Numbered from the stretch's first letter, positions 33,191 through 42,627 are shown. The stretch: DNA of 52,187 bases from Candidatus Rifleibacteriota bacterium (GCA_018818125.1 JAHISQ010000131.1:1-52187), one strand, 5' to 3'. Program-made: numbers and translations. Notes: a model not told the origin generated them from the sequence alone.

Positions 33191-34639
33191 TTAGTTGCTG
33201 GCATTATGAATGACAGCGCGGCTTCCGCCGCTATCGCGTGCCTGAGAAAGTGCGTTAATCGCAGATTTCATTAAAGTTTTAGGATCTTGCAGGGTTTCCG
33301 GGTAACAGGCAATACCCGCAGAAATAGTAACTGAATATTTTTTTCCATCAAAAGCAAATGCGGTCTTCTCAACATTTTCTTTTACCCGCCCTGCCAGGAA
33401 AACAGCTCCGGCCACGTCTGTATTCGGCAACAGCATGAAAAAGCGTTCCTGAATCGAGGATGCTGTATCGGTATCGCGCAGGGCCCTCGCAACAATTTCA
33501 CCACAGATATTTATGATCTCTACACCAAAGTCTGTGTTTGAGCTGTCAAGAATTTTTTTGAAGCCGTCTACTTCGATCACGACCATGCTGAGAAGCTGTG
33601 CGTACCTGAGTGCACGAGAAGACTCCTCAACCAGAAAGCCTTTCCAGACATTGTGGGCGGTGAGGCCGGTTACTTCGTCCTGAAAGAGGTTGTGGTAAAG
33701 GCGATGGCGTTCTATTACCAGCGTTGCCAAGGTGCTTAGATCATGAGCGTAAGGCAGATCCTCGTTGCGAAACACGGGTGGCGAAATGCGGTTTATAAAG
33801 TTCATCACTCCGAGAACGTTGCCATCGTTGCCTATTATAGGAGTACAAAGCAGGCTTGCCACTCTTTCGTCCTTGCTGCGAAATTCGCTGAACATCTTAA
33901 AACGTGGATCTTTAAAGCCTTTGTTGGCGATGAGCGGTAGACCGTCTTTGATTACCTGACCAGCCAGCCCTTCGTGTGGTTTGAGTCGAATTGAAGGGTA
34001 TTCTTCGTCATTGAGGTCGTCGAGAAGGCTCTTTTCGATGCCGCAGACACAAGCCACCGTCATTTCGTGTTTCTCACGATCAATCAGCAAAATTGAGGCC
34101 CATTGCACATTCAGGGTAAGAATTGCCTCATCAAGAATTGCCTTGAGGTTACTTTTAAAGTCGAAGGTAGTATTGAGGGTCTGCGCAACCTTGAGCAGCG
34201 ATCTGGTCTGCTCGAGCTGCTTTTCTGCCATGCCAATTTGTATCTCATTCTGTTCACTCTGTTTTTCCTGGTGAAACTGCTTTTTGCTGAGACTTATAAT
34301 CTCCTGGTTCCAGGTAGTGAAGACACGGTTTAACTCGGTGGCAACGTCTCCAAGCTCGTCGGTGGCACTGTCAGAAATTGAAGCCGCTGATTTTTTTGTT
34401 TGAAAAATTTGTAAAGCACTGATAATCTTGTCTATCGGCGCTCTTAGAGAGCCCGTTACCAGTATTGAGGCGATCAGGCCGTTGACCAAAGCCAGCAAAC
34501 CTACAAATATTGCAGTAGCGTCGCTTACGGCCACATCGGCCAGCTGAACATACAAAAATATTACAACCGGAAAAAGCGCAACCATCATAAAAGTCACAAA
34601 TAATCTGGTTGCAATCGAAAAATTTCTGAAAAGATTCAC
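33191..34639 (-). CDS. Membrane sensor protein with HAMP, GAF and degenerate GGDEF domains
   Basis: A 482-residue protein. Two transmembrane helices (about 12-32 and 42-62) with almost no loop between them, a HAMP-like segment (about 63-115), a short coiled coil (about 120-155), a GAF domain (about 165-305: GLAGQVIKDG, SLLCTPI, VLGVMNF) and a GGDEF-like domain (about 325-480). The GGDEF fold is supported by DEVTGL, VVIEVDGFKKIL and TISAGIACYPE, but the catalytic loop that should read GGDEF is SSIQERF. Diguanylate cyclase activity is therefore unlikely and a regulatory or GTP/c-di-GMP-sensing role is possible. It lies 22 nt before metG and may be the first gene of that operon. Confidence 0.8.
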   Translation of the reverse strand: MNLFRNFSIATRLFVTFMMVALFPVVIFLYVQLADVAVSDATAIFVGLLALVNGLIASILVTGSLRAPIDKIISALQIFQTKKSAASISDSATDELGDVATELNRVFTTWNQEIISLSKKQFHQEKQSEQNEIQIGMAEKQLEQTRSLLKVAQTLNTTFDFKSNLKAILDEAILTLNVQWASILLIDREKHEMTVACVCGIEKSLLDDLNDEEYPSIRLKPHEGLAGQVIKDGLPLIANKGFKDPRFKMFSEFRSKDERVASLLCTPIIGNDGNVLGVMNFINRISPPVFRNEDLPYAHDLSTLATLVIERHRLYHNLFQDEVTGLTAHNVWKGFLVEESSRALRYAQLLSMVVIEVDGFKKILDSSNTDFGVEIINICGEIVARALRDTDTASSIQERFFMLLPNTDVAGAVFLAGRVKENVEKTAFAFDGKKYSVTISAGIACYPETLQDPKTLMKSAINALSQARDSGGSRAVIHNASN

Positions 34640-34668
34640 AATCTGTGTACCCCGTATAAGTTATCAGG

Positions 34669-34697
34669 ATTTTATTGTAAGCGCGGGTCTAAGTCAA
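34669..34697 (-). promoter_or_regulatory. Sigma-70-type promoter upstream of the GAF/GGDEF-like gene
   Basis: On the reverse strand TTGACT (34697-34692), 17 nt, TAAAAT (34674-34669), 30 nt upstream of the start codon. It could drive the run of genes down to nrdJ. Confidence 0.65.
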
Positions 34698-34804
34698 TAC
34701 TGTTTAAATTTAGGGGCCGTTAAACAATAACCAGAGAATGTTTATTGCTTTTACAGCCTCTTAGGCCTGGTGCCTCATCTCCCTGTGAGCACTAAGGGAT
34801 ACCC

Positions 34805-34834
34805 TGGCTCTAATGGCTGAAGCCATTAGAGCCA
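34805..34834. repeat. Perfect inverted repeat in intergenic region
   Basis: TGGCTCTAATGGCT and its complement are separated by two bases (GA), giving 14-bp arms. It follows the glycosyltransferase gene on the reverse strand but has no T-run on either side. A nearby AGAGCCACC is repeated at 34829 and 34848. It could be a REP-like element, an operator or an atypical terminator. Confidence 0.6.
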
Positions 34835-34872
34835 CCAGATAAGAGCCACCTAAGAATGTAACTGTAACAAGT

Positions 34873-35994
34873 CTAAGGTGTTCGCAAGAGTTTAGCGTAA
34901 ACATTTTCCATCACTGAGCCAAATTTTTCGAGAGAAAAATTATCGAGGACTTTTTGTCGCGATGATTTGCCCATGTTATGGCGCAATACCGGATTTACTA
35001 TAAGTTTTTCTATGGCATTGCCTAGTTGTTCAGCATCCCTGGGGGATACAACAAGCCCTTGCTCCTGATTTTGGATGATCTCGGGTATAACTCCGACAGC
35101 GCTTGCTATTACTGGTTTGCCACAGGCCATAAACTCAAGTGCTGCGCGCGAATTGGCCTCTGACCCGACAGAAGAAATCAAGCCTATATCTAATGCTCCT
35201 AGAACATCTGCCAGATCATCGCGGTAGCCAGCGCATACAATCTTTTCGGACACGCCCAATTCTGCTGCGAGGCTTTTTATCCACTCATAGGTTCTTTCGG
35301 CTTCATAACCAACCAATACAAGCCTGAAGCGGGCCGGCAGATTCTTTATTCTGGCAATTGCTTCGAGAGCGAATTCATGACCCTTAACCGGGTCTAGTCT
35401 AGCCAACAGCCCGATGAGAACTTCATGTTCGTTTGCTCCAATTTCTCTGCGAAATTGGCTTGTCCGGCGAAGCCCGGGGTTGAACATTTCTGTATCAACA
35501 CCACCATAGACAACACTGATTTTGTCTGCCTGATAATCTAGAATTTCCTGACACTGAAGTTTATGCAGCATTGAACCAACCACCAGATGGTCAGTCCAGG
35601 CATGATGAACATAGCGATTGATAAAATGCTTTTTTGGCGGATCATACTCGGTTCTGATGCGCGCAATGATTGCCTGAGGAAACGCTTTTCGCGAAATCAT
35701 TCCAGGCAACCAGGCTGCTTCATTCATGTGCGGAGATATAATGTCAGGCTTAAAGCTGTGAAAAATCTGTTTCATGCGCTTTATTGCATCTACAAACAGC
35801 AATGGATTGCGATGATTGAGGCGGATACTGTCGTCATACTTGATGCCGGCTTCTTTTGCCCGCTCCAGCGCCTTGCCGGGTTCGGTCAGCAGCAACAGGT
35901 CGTGGCCGCGCCTGATCAGTTCCTTTGAAATCGTTATACAGTAATTTGCAGCTGCACTCCAATGATGGGTATTGAGTACTTGAATTATTCTCAT
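34873..35994 (-). CDS. Glycosyltransferase family 4
   Basis: A 373-residue GT-B enzyme. The start at 35994 (MRIIQVLNTHHW) is chosen because it overlaps the upstream gene stop codon in an ATGA and fits the family; a longer frame starts 46 codons earlier. The N-terminal acceptor domain has HHWSAAANYC in place of the usual GGAE loop. The nucleotide-sugar domain contains ISVVYGGVDTEMF, GLLARLDPVKGHE, CAGYRDD, and the EX7E-like EANSRAALEFMACGKPVIAS. Likely acts on the surface polysaccharide or LPS core with the GT2 genes next to it. Donor sugar unknown. Confidence 0.88.
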   Translation of the reverse strand: MRIIQVLNTHHWSAAANYCITISKELIRRGHDLLLLTEPGKALERAKEAGIKYDDSIRLNHRNPLLFVDAIKRMKQIFHSFKPDIISPHMNEAAWLPGMISRKAFPQAIIARIRTEYDPPKKHFINRYVHHAWTDHLVVGSMLHKLQCQEILDYQADKISVVYGGVDTEMFNPGLRRTSQFRREIGANEHEVLIGLLARLDPVKGHEFALEAIARIKNLPARFRLVLVGYEAERTYEWIKSLAAELGVSEKIVCAGYRDDLADVLGALDIGLISSVGSEANSRAALEFMACGKPVIASAVGVIPEIIQNQEQGLVVSPRDAEQLGNAIEKLIVNPVLRHNMGKSSRQKVLDNFSLEKFGSVMENVYAKLLRTP

Positions 35995-36758
35995 TTGCTT
36001 TCGCTCCGCAACTCCAGAAAACGTGCATAGCTGAAAATGCTCTGAAAAACATCTCCGGCAGCTGCCACAAAACCCTGCCAGCCATCGCGAAAGCCCTGCT
36101 TGAAAACATATCTCCGCAAAAACCTGAACCATGGCTTAAAATAAAGTCTATGCAATGTGGTGGGTAAACTTGCAGACATTTCAGAATTCAACCAGAAATG
36201 CGCCTGAAATTCCGAGTAGAACATCATTTTTCTGAGATAGTCAGGGATTTCGGGGTAGGGGTAGTGCTCAAAAGCATTTTTTAAGATGCCAGTTTTGCCA
36301 TCTATCTGCAATTTTTCATGCACATGTCGCCCGGCGAAAGATGCTTTGCCGTTTTTAAACAGTCTCAGCTGCAGATCTGGATACTGGCTTCCATGAAGGA
36401 GAAAGCGGCCAAAGAAATTGTTCTTTCTGGGCAGCCGGTAAGCTACATACTGCTTACTTGTTATGCTTTTCTTGATTTCTGCAGCCAATTCTAGAGGTAT
36501 GATTTCGTCAGGATCCAGGTAGAAGACCCAGTCGGTCTTGAGTTGCTCAAATCCAAAGCTTTTGTTAATGTTCAGGTTATGGTTGTTTGGGCGTTCGAAA
36601 TAGCGAACCCGCTCGAAAGATTTTACTGTCTCTTCAGTTTTGTCGGTCGATTCACAATTAACTACAACGATGTCGTCAGCAAACAGAGCCGAATGTATTG
36701 CATTGGCAATGCATTTTTCCTCATTGTGCGCTATGATTGAGATTCCCAGCGTTGGCAT
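35991..36758 (-). CDS. Glycosyltransferase family 2, WaaE/KdtX-like, copy 1
   Basis: A 255-residue GT-A enzyme. SIIAHNEEKCI at the N-terminus, VVVNCESTDKTEE and the metal/donor-binding FYLDPDEIIP are typical of the LPS-core beta-1,4-glucosyltransferase family WaaE. GRHVHEKLQIDGKTG and the aromatic YFKPWFRFLRRYVFKQGFRDG tail are also shared with that family. It overlaps the GT4 gene by 4 nt. AGGA precedes the ATG at good distance. Confidence 0.88.
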   Translation of the reverse strand: MPTLGISIIAHNEEKCIANAIHSALFADDIVVVNCESTDKTEETVKSFERVRYFERPNNHNLNINKSFGFEQLKTDWVFYLDPDEIIPLELAAEIKKSITSKQYVAYRLPRKNNFFGRFLLHGSQYPDLQLRLFKNGKASFAGRHVHEKLQIDGKTGILKNAFEHYPYPEIPDYLRKMMFYSEFQAHFWLNSEMSASLPTTLHRLYFKPWFRFLRRYVFKQGFRDGWQGFVAAAGDVFQSIFSYARFLELRSESK

Positions 36759-36785
36759 GATTTTTTCCTATTGTGGTTTCTGTGC

Positions 36786-36814
36786 ATTATCCCAGAACTG
36801 CCTGGAAATTTCAA
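36786..36814 (-). promoter_or_regulatory. Sigma-70-type promoter for the GT2-GT4 pair
   Basis: On the reverse strand TTGAAA (36814-36809), 17 nt, GATAAT (36791-36786), about 28 nt upstream of the GT2 start codon. Confidence 0.6.
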
Positions 36815-37000
36815 GAGACTTACTTCTAAGCCACATACAGAAGGTCTCGCAATAATTTTGTCTGGCGCATGACATACCGTAGAAATGACAGCATAACATG
36901 GGGGTGGCTATTCAAGGTTGAATCTGGTAACATTCGTGAAAATTAGAAAACCGAATTCCATTTCAATTGCCATGGCAAATGATCAGGGGGGCACTCAAAA

Positions 37001-37756
37001 TTGCTTTCTACAGTCTTAATAACTAAAAACGAAGAATCTAATATAAAAAAATGTATTGATTGCCTTATTGACTGGGTTGACGAGATCATTGTGTTTGACA
37101 GCGGGAGTACGGATAGAACCACTGCTATTCTTGAAGGCTACGGTTCCGCTAAGATCAGGATTTCGCAGGTCGAATGGCAGGGCTTTGCAAAGACCAAAAA
37201 TCTGGGCATTGAAACAGCCACTGGGGATTGGATTTTGAGCGTCGACGCGGATGAGTTTATAACGCCTGAGTTGAAAACCGAAATTCTTGATTGCATTAAG
37301 GCTCCGACTCACCATGGCTACCTGATTCCTCGTCTTCTCTTCTTTTGCGAAAGGCCGGTCAGATATGGCGGAGTTTACCCGGATTATCAGATGCGTTTGT
37401 TTCGAAAAGATGCTGGCCGGTTCGAGGACACGCCGGTTCATGAGTCTGTAAAAATCCTGAGCAAGCCCGGAAAATTGAAGAATCACATGTTGCATTACAG
37501 CTATAGTTCAATGTTTGATTACTGGGACAGGTTGAATCGATACACTGAGCTAGATGCGCAAAAAAAATACCAGCAGGGTAAAAAATTCAATTTTTATCGG
37601 GTATTTGTATTGCCTCTCGAATTGTTTAAACGACTATTCTTGCGGCTGGGGATTCTTGATGGTTTTCCGGGAATTTTTTATCATGTCTTTTCTGCCGTTT
37701 CCAGCCTCATAAAATACGCGAAGTTATGGGAATATCGCGAAAAAAACAGAAAATAA
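37001..37756 (+). CDS. Glycosyltransferase family 2, WaaE/KdtX-like, copy 2
   Basis: A 251-residue GT-A enzyme beginning with TTG, preceded by a GGGGGG-type ribosome site 10 nt upstream. STVLITKNEESNIKKC, VFDSGSTDRT, SVDADEFITPEL and EDTPVHESV follow the same plan as the divergent gene at 35991 but the sequences differ widely, so this is a distant paralogue. The C-terminal part (FNFYRVFVLPLELFKRLFLRLG) is membrane-associating. Likely a second LPS-core or surface glycan sugar transferase. Confidence 0.86.
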   Translation: MLSTVLITKNEESNIKKCIDCLIDWVDEIIVFDSGSTDRTTAILEGYGSAKIRISQVEWQGFAKTKNLGIETATGDWILSVDADEFITPELKTEILDCIKAPTHHGYLIPRLLFFCERPVRYGGVYPDYQMRLFRKDAGRFEDTPVHESVKILSKPGKLKNHMLHYSYSSMFDYWDRLNRYTELDAQKKYQQGKKFNFYRVFVLPLELFKRLFLRLGILDGFPGIFYHVFSAVSSLIKYAKLWEYREKNRK

Positions 37757-37834
37757 CCGGGAACTTTTTTTTAAACTGGCGGTCTAACAGAACAAGTTGA
37801 TTCTGCCCCTTAACAGTAAGGAGATATTGACATT

Positions 37835-38782
37835 GTGATAGAAATGCAAGGCATAACAAAATATTATGACAACTTCAGGGCGCTCAACAATATTAGCCTG
37901 AAAGTCGAAAAAGGCGAAATTCTTGGCCTGCTCGGTCCCAATGGCGCCGGAAAAACCACGGCCATGCGTATTCTGACCTGCTTTCTGCCAGCTACCTCAG
38001 GCACTGCCAGCGTAGCCGGCTTTGACGTTTTTGAAGACTCTCTGGAAGTTCGCCGCCGCATTGGTTATCTGCCAGAAACGCCTCCCTTATATCCTGAGAT
38101 GACCGTGAAATCGTATCTGAATTTCATTGGCGAAATTCGTGAGCTGCCTGCCCGCCACCGATTAGAGCGAATCGGTTATGTAGCCGAACGCATCGGCCTG
38201 ACCGAGAATATTGGCCGGGTAATTGGCACCCTCTCAAAGGGCTATAGACAGCGTGTTGGGTTGGCACAGGCATTGTTGCATAACCCTGAAGTTCTCATCC
38301 TCGACGAGCCAACTGTCGGTCTTGATCCTAATCAGATTATTGAAATTCGCGGTCTGATCAAAGATCTGGCCAAAGACCATACAATCGTTCTCTCTACCCA
38401 TATTTTGCCGGAAGTCAGTATGACTTGTAGCAGAGTTGTCATAATAAGCGAGGGCGATATTGTGGCTGTTGATTCGGTCACCAATCTTGAGAAGAATGCT
38501 ACTGCCAGCCCCGCCTGGAAAATAATTCTTAAACCAGCTGTCGGGCAAAACTGGCGAGAAACTATCGACAAGTTCGATGGCGCAAGCATCTGCGATATCA
38601 AAGAACTTACTGATGCCTTTGAATTCACCTTGAAACTGAGTCGCAGTGAAAGATTTGACGATTTGTTTGGCCAAATGACAGGGGGAGGGGCGATGTTTCG
38701 CGAAATTTCGCCGATCCGGGCGACGCTCGAAGATATCTTTCTCAAACTCACCAGCACAGAAGAAGGGAAGGAAGCGGCATGA
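37835..38782 (+). CDS. ABC transporter ATP-binding protein (GldA/NatA-like)
   Basis: A 315-residue ATPase. Walker A GPNGAGKTT near residue 38, a Q-loop region, signature LSKGYRQRVGLAQAL, Walker B VLILDEPTVGLDP and H-switch STHIL. A C-terminal extension of about 90 residues is of the kind seen in GldA-type ABC-2 systems. It starts with GTG at 37835, with AAGGAG 12 nt upstream; an ATG three codons later is an alternative. The stop overlaps the permease start (ATGA). Four genes to 42552 form one operon. Confidence 0.92.
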   Translation: MIEMQGITKYYDNFRALNNISLKVEKGEILGLLGPNGAGKTTAMRILTCFLPATSGTASVAGFDVFEDSLEVRRRIGYLPETPPLYPEMTVKSYLNFIGEIRELPARHRLERIGYVAERIGLTENIGRVIGTLSKGYRQRVGLAQALLHNPEVLILDEPTVGLDPNQIIEIRGLIKDLAKDHTIVLSTHILPEVSMTCSRVVIISEGDIVAVDSVTNLEKNATASPAWKIILKPAVGQNWRETIDKFDGASICDIKELTDAFEFTLKLSRSERFDDLFGQMTGGGAMFREISPIRATLEDIFLKLTSTEEGKEAA

Positions 38783-39489
38783 AGATTCTGGCAATTATGA
38801 AAAAAGAGTTGCAGTCGTTTTTCTTCTCTCCGATTGCTTATATTGTTTTTTCTTCGTTTCTGGCAATTGTCGGCTACCTGTTCTGGGTAATTCTGGTGAC
38901 AAGTAAGGTTGCGACACTTGAACCAATGCTTTACAATGCTGCGTTCATCCTGCTGCTGGCTTCACCGGTTCTAACCATGCGACTGGTCAGCGAAGAGAAA
39001 AAGAGCAAAACTATAGAATTGCTGCTGACTTCGCCAATTTCTCCGTTCGAAATTATTGCCGGCAAATTTTTGGCCTGCTTTGTCCTTTATCTTGTGCTCA
39101 TACTGCTGACATTACAATATCCACTGATTCTTTCGTGGTATTCAACGGACTTTGATGTGGGACCGATTTACAGTGGCTATTTTGGTCTTGTGCTGTTGGG
39201 TGCCGCCTACATCTCGCTCGGACTTTTCGCCAGTACGCTTACTGAAAATCAAATCATTGCAGCAATGATTAGCTTTGGCGGACTCATGCTTTTCTGGATC
39301 TTTGGCTGGGCTAAACATGCATTTGAAAGCGATTTTGGTGAGTTTCTCGGTAAGCTTTCTCTGTTTGACCGTTATGCCGAATTTTTGCGCGGCATAGTCG
39401 ATTCGGGCAATGTAATCTTTTTTGTTGTTTTCACAATGACCTGGCTGTTTCTTGCTACCCGGGTTCTAGAATCAGACAGGTGGAGGTAA
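38779..39489 (+). CDS. ABC-2 type permease (GldF-like)
   Basis: A 236-residue membrane protein with six predicted helices. KELQSFFFSPIAYIVF at the N-terminus and MRLVSEEKKSKTIELLLTSPIS are typical for ABC-2 permeases of the GldF/NosY group. In Bacteroidetes GldAFG supports gliding; outside that phylum similar operons are linked to other surface or secretion functions. Starts inside the ATPase stop codon. Confidence 0.9.
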   Translation: MKILAIMKKELQSFFFSPIAYIVFSSFLAIVGYLFWVILVTSKVATLEPMLYNAAFILLLASPVLTMRLVSEEKKSKTIELLLTSPISPFEIIAGKFLACFVLYLVLILLTLQYPLILSWYSTDFDVGPIYSGYFGLVLLGAAYISLGLFASTLTENQIIAAMISFGGLMLFWIFGWAKHAFESDFGEFLGKLSLFDRYAEFLRGIVDSGNVIFFVVFTMTWLFLATRVLESDRWR

Positions 39490-39492
39490 ACA

Positions 39493-41097
39493 ATGATGAA
39501 AGACAAAAGACGAATTCAAATTCCAGTTTTTCCTTATATTTTGCTGATATTGGCGCTCATTTCTTTTGTTATGGCTTTACTGGTCTATATTAACTTTCCC
39601 AGCAAGCACACTGTTGCAGCTGGAACGGCAATTGCAGGTCTTTTAATTTCACTAATTGCTTTTGCAGCACGGCCTGTGATGGTATCTGAGCTTTTGACCA
39701 GTCGCAAAACTCTGCTCTGGGTAAACGACATCGTGCTTATATTGGTAATAATCAGTATTGGTGTCGTGTTGTCGCACATTGGCTTTCGGCGAAATGTCCG
39801 CTATGACTTTACACATAACCAGATATTCTCGATCTCTGACATGACTATTCAGACGGTTAGAAATCTCAATAAAGACGTGCGCATAACCGCCTTTTACCCA
39901 AAAGGAACACCGGAAGAGGGGATGATCCGAGATCTGCTCAACGAGTATAAACGACATAGCGACCGGTTAAGTTTTACTCTTGTTGATCCGATGCGTGACC
40001 CGGTAACCACAAGAGCCATGAGTGTTGGTACTATCGGCACTATTGTGGTTCAATGCGAGGCCAGCCGACAGGATATCCTGCGCGGAGACCTGTTCGACAT
40101 TCCAAGTCCTTATGGCCCGCCAGATGCAAAGCCAAAGTTTACCGGTGAGCAGGTGATAACCTCGGCGATAATAAATGTAACCAGTGGTATTAAGCGCCTG
40201 GTTACATTTGTAAAAGGGCATGGCGAAGCCTCTGTCTCTGGCTATCAACCACGTGATATTGCCGGACTCAATGAGCTTTTGACCAGTGAAAATTTTGATG
40301 TTACTGAAATAACTTTGCTCGAAGAAGATATCGACCCGCGCACTTCGGTGCTTGCTATCGTTGCACCACAGCAGGATCTGGTCGATGCCGAGATCGAAAA
40401 GTTGCGCAGCTATATTCAGGGAAATAAAGGGCATTTGCTGGTTGCGCTAGATCCGGGTCAGAGCTTTGACAAGCTCGAAGATCTGATTTTTAAGCAGTTT
40501 GGGGTTTTGTATAATAACGACATCGTCGTCGATCCACGTGGGATTCAACGCAATTATTGGACTGTCGCACCAGATCTGAGCGATCATCCGATCACGGTCC
40601 CGATCAAGGAAAAAAACATGCTGGGACTGATGTTTCATTGCCGTAGTCTCACAATAGAGCCTAAAGACGGTTTCAAAACAGACCCAATCCTGAGAACGAT
40701 CGAAAATTCGTGGGCCAAGCGCGGTCTGAATCCGAATGTTTCTGTCGAAATCGGGTTTGAAGAAGGTAGAGACGTTCGCGGCCCACTCAATATGGGGATT
40801 GTCCTGGAAAGAACCGGCGTTGCTTCAGGTGCGAAGGCCTTGATACTGGGTGACTCGGATTTTTTCTCAAATGCCTATATCAGTGCCCTGGCTAATCGTG
40901 ATCTAATCATTAACAGCATAAACTGGATGGTAGGCCAGTATCAGATGATCACCATACGACCTCGCATTCTTGAAATTCCGCGCATTGTTATTGACGAAAC
41001 TGATGCTGGAAAAATCTTTACTGTCAGTGTAATCGGAATGCCTTTGCTGGTTATCTTGCTGGGTGGAATCGTTTACATGGTTCGAAGGAGAGTGTAA
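39493..41097 (+). CDS. GldG-like ABC transporter auxiliary protein
   Basis: A 534-residue membrane protein. Three N-terminal helices (about 13-32, 41-60 and 76-96), then a large extracytoplasmic region (about 100-505) of the GldG/ABC_transp_aux type (RYDFTHNQIFSIS, TAFYPKGTPEEG, LSFTLVDP, GHGEASVSGY, LLVALDPGQ), and a final helix (about 510-530). It lies 3 nt after the permease gene and 3 nt before the DUF4340 gene. Confidence 0.87.
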   Translation: MMKDKRRIQIPVFPYILLILALISFVMALLVYINFPSKHTVAAGTAIAGLLISLIAFAARPVMVSELLTSRKTLLWVNDIVLILVIISIGVVLSHIGFRRNVRYDFTHNQIFSISDMTIQTVRNLNKDVRITAFYPKGTPEEGMIRDLLNEYKRHSDRLSFTLVDPMRDPVTTRAMSVGTIGTIVVQCEASRQDILRGDLFDIPSPYGPPDAKPKFTGEQVITSAIINVTSGIKRLVTFVKGHGEASVSGYQPRDIAGLNELLTSENFDVTEITLLEEDIDPRTSVLAIVAPQQDLVDAEIEKLRSYIQGNKGHLLVALDPGQSFDKLEDLIFKQFGVLYNNDIVVDPRGIQRNYWTVAPDLSDHPITVPIKEKNMLGLMFHCRSLTIEPKDGFKTDPILRTIENSWAKRGLNPNVSVEIGFEEGRDVRGPLNMGIVLERTGVASGAKALILGDSDFFSNAYISALANRDLIINSINWMVGQYQMITIRPRILEIPRIVIDETDAGKIFTVSVIGMPLLVILLGGIVYMVRRRV

Positions 41098-41100
41098 ACG

Positions 41101-42552
41101 ATGAAAAAACGTTTTTTGCCAACTGTCATTGCCTTTTCAATTCTTTTGATATTGCTGATTTACGCTAACTATTTTGAGGTCGATGTAATTATTCCCCCGG
41201 GTGCCCAGAAGCCGGAACTGATAATAGGTTGTACTGCTGCCGAGATAACCTCTATAACCTGGAAGCGCGGCCCTGAAAATGATATTAAACTTGTAATTGC
41301 TTCCGATAGCAGTAGATTAGTTGCACCTGATAATTATATCTGTGATAAAAACGAAGTAGAAGGCCTGTGCAAGCACTTTGCCGGGCTTAGATACGAAATG
41401 GTTGTGGCTGTCACCGCCACCGACACCGCAGGTTATGGTATCGACAGCAATTCTCCGGCCGTTGTCATCGAGGTGGGCAGCCGTTCATCAGAGCTTTATC
41501 TCGGCAGAAAAACCGAAATAGGTGGCTCGTATTATCTTGCAAAAAAGGATGACTCCAGAGTCTTTATGGTTCCCGGCTACATACATGGGGACTTTAACAA
41601 AACTCTTGATGATTTGCGTGAGCGCCGGTGGTTTAGCGAAGATCTTGGGCAGATCAACCGAATCAGTATTACGACTCCTGAAGCAGCAGTTGAATTGCGC
41701 CTTGGCGATTCGTTCAGCGAATGGTATATCGATCAGCCAGCTTCTTATTCTGCCGATGGCGTTGCTGTTGCCGAAATAATTGAGCGCATGCGTAATCTTA
41801 GAATTTCTCGGTTCGTTGATGACGAGCCGGCAGAAGATGACGACTATGGTTTTGCATCAGCTGGGCTGGTGCTGCATGCAAGCAATCGTGCCGGCGTAGA
41901 ATTTGCAATTGAAACCGGCGAAATCCTTGGCGTCGAGACCTTTGTGCGCAAGATCGGGAAGCCAGCAATCCATGCTATGCTGAATTCAGATTTGAACGAA
42001 CTGAAACGGAATGTTAACGATTTGCGCGATAAATATCTTATGGTGCCTCGTGTAGCAAGCATAACCGAGATGACGGTAGCCGATGCATCGGCTTCAATAA
42101 CCATTGAGCGCAAAGAAGATAAATGGCTGATCGGTGATCAGGTTGTCGCAGATGCTGATGTTAAGGCTTTTGTCCGCTCGCTGGTCCAGGCTCGTATCGT
42201 TTCGTATGGCAACCTGGAGAAACTGGACGAGCATGGTCTGAATGATAAAAACAATTGCCGATATGTGGAAATAAAAGCGCCGGAGAGATGTCTGTTGTTG
42301 TGGATTGGCACCAGGCAAGGTGTTAATCTTAGTGTCATGGACGCCCATGAGTTGATGATTATTAACGTTGAGCTTGACGATGCACTGCAGTTGCTGATGG
42401 GCCGTATTCGCAAAGACCGGAAAATAAGCGTGGTAGCTTCAGAAGACTATGACGCATCGATAGTCCGTGAACCTGCAAGCTCTACGATAACTGATGAAGT
42501 TTTTGAGAGCAAAGACAACAGGCAGTCTGCCACAGGAACATCATCGAATTAA
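41101..42552 (+). CDS. DUF4340-containing membrane-anchored protein
   Basis: A 483-residue protein with an N-terminal helix (about 5-22) and a repeated extracytoplasmic beta-rich region. EITSITWKRG, VEGLCKHFAGLRYE, YGIDSNSPAVVIEVG and LYLGRKTEIGGSYYLAK match the DUF4340 pattern that regularly follows gldG-like genes. A second, weaker repeat spans about 320-440. The tail is polar. Function unknown; it probably works with the ABC system on the outer face of the membrane. Confidence 0.85.
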   Translation: MKKRFLPTVIAFSILLILLIYANYFEVDVIIPPGAQKPELIIGCTAAEITSITWKRGPENDIKLVIASDSSRLVAPDNYICDKNEVEGLCKHFAGLRYEMVVAVTATDTAGYGIDSNSPAVVIEVGSRSSELYLGRKTEIGGSYYLAKKDDSRVFMVPGYIHGDFNKTLDDLRERRWFSEDLGQINRISITTPEAAVELRLGDSFSEWYIDQPASYSADGVAVAEIIERMRNLRISRFVDDEPAEDDDYGFASAGLVLHASNRAGVEFAIETGEILGVETFVRKIGKPAIHAMLNSDLNELKRNVNDLRDKYLMVPRVASITEMTVADASASITIERKEDKWLIGDQVVADADVKAFVRSLVQARIVSYGNLEKLDEHGLNDKNNCRYVEIKAPERCLLLWIGTRQGVNLSVMDAHELMIINVELDDALQLLMGRIRKDRKISVVASEDYDASIVREPASSTITDEVFESKDNRQSATGTSSN

Positions 42553-42570
42553 TATCTGGGTTTTCTAACT

Positions 42571-42611
42571 GAAAGACTCGCGAACTCAAATTTGTTTGCG
42601 AGTCTTTGTTT
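42571..42611 (+). terminator. Intrinsic terminator after the Gld-type operon
   Basis: AAAGACTCGC (42571-42580) pairs with GCGAGTCTTT (42597-42606), followed by GTTTTT. Confidence 0.75.
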
Positions 42612-42627
42612 TTAGCACATACCCGAT

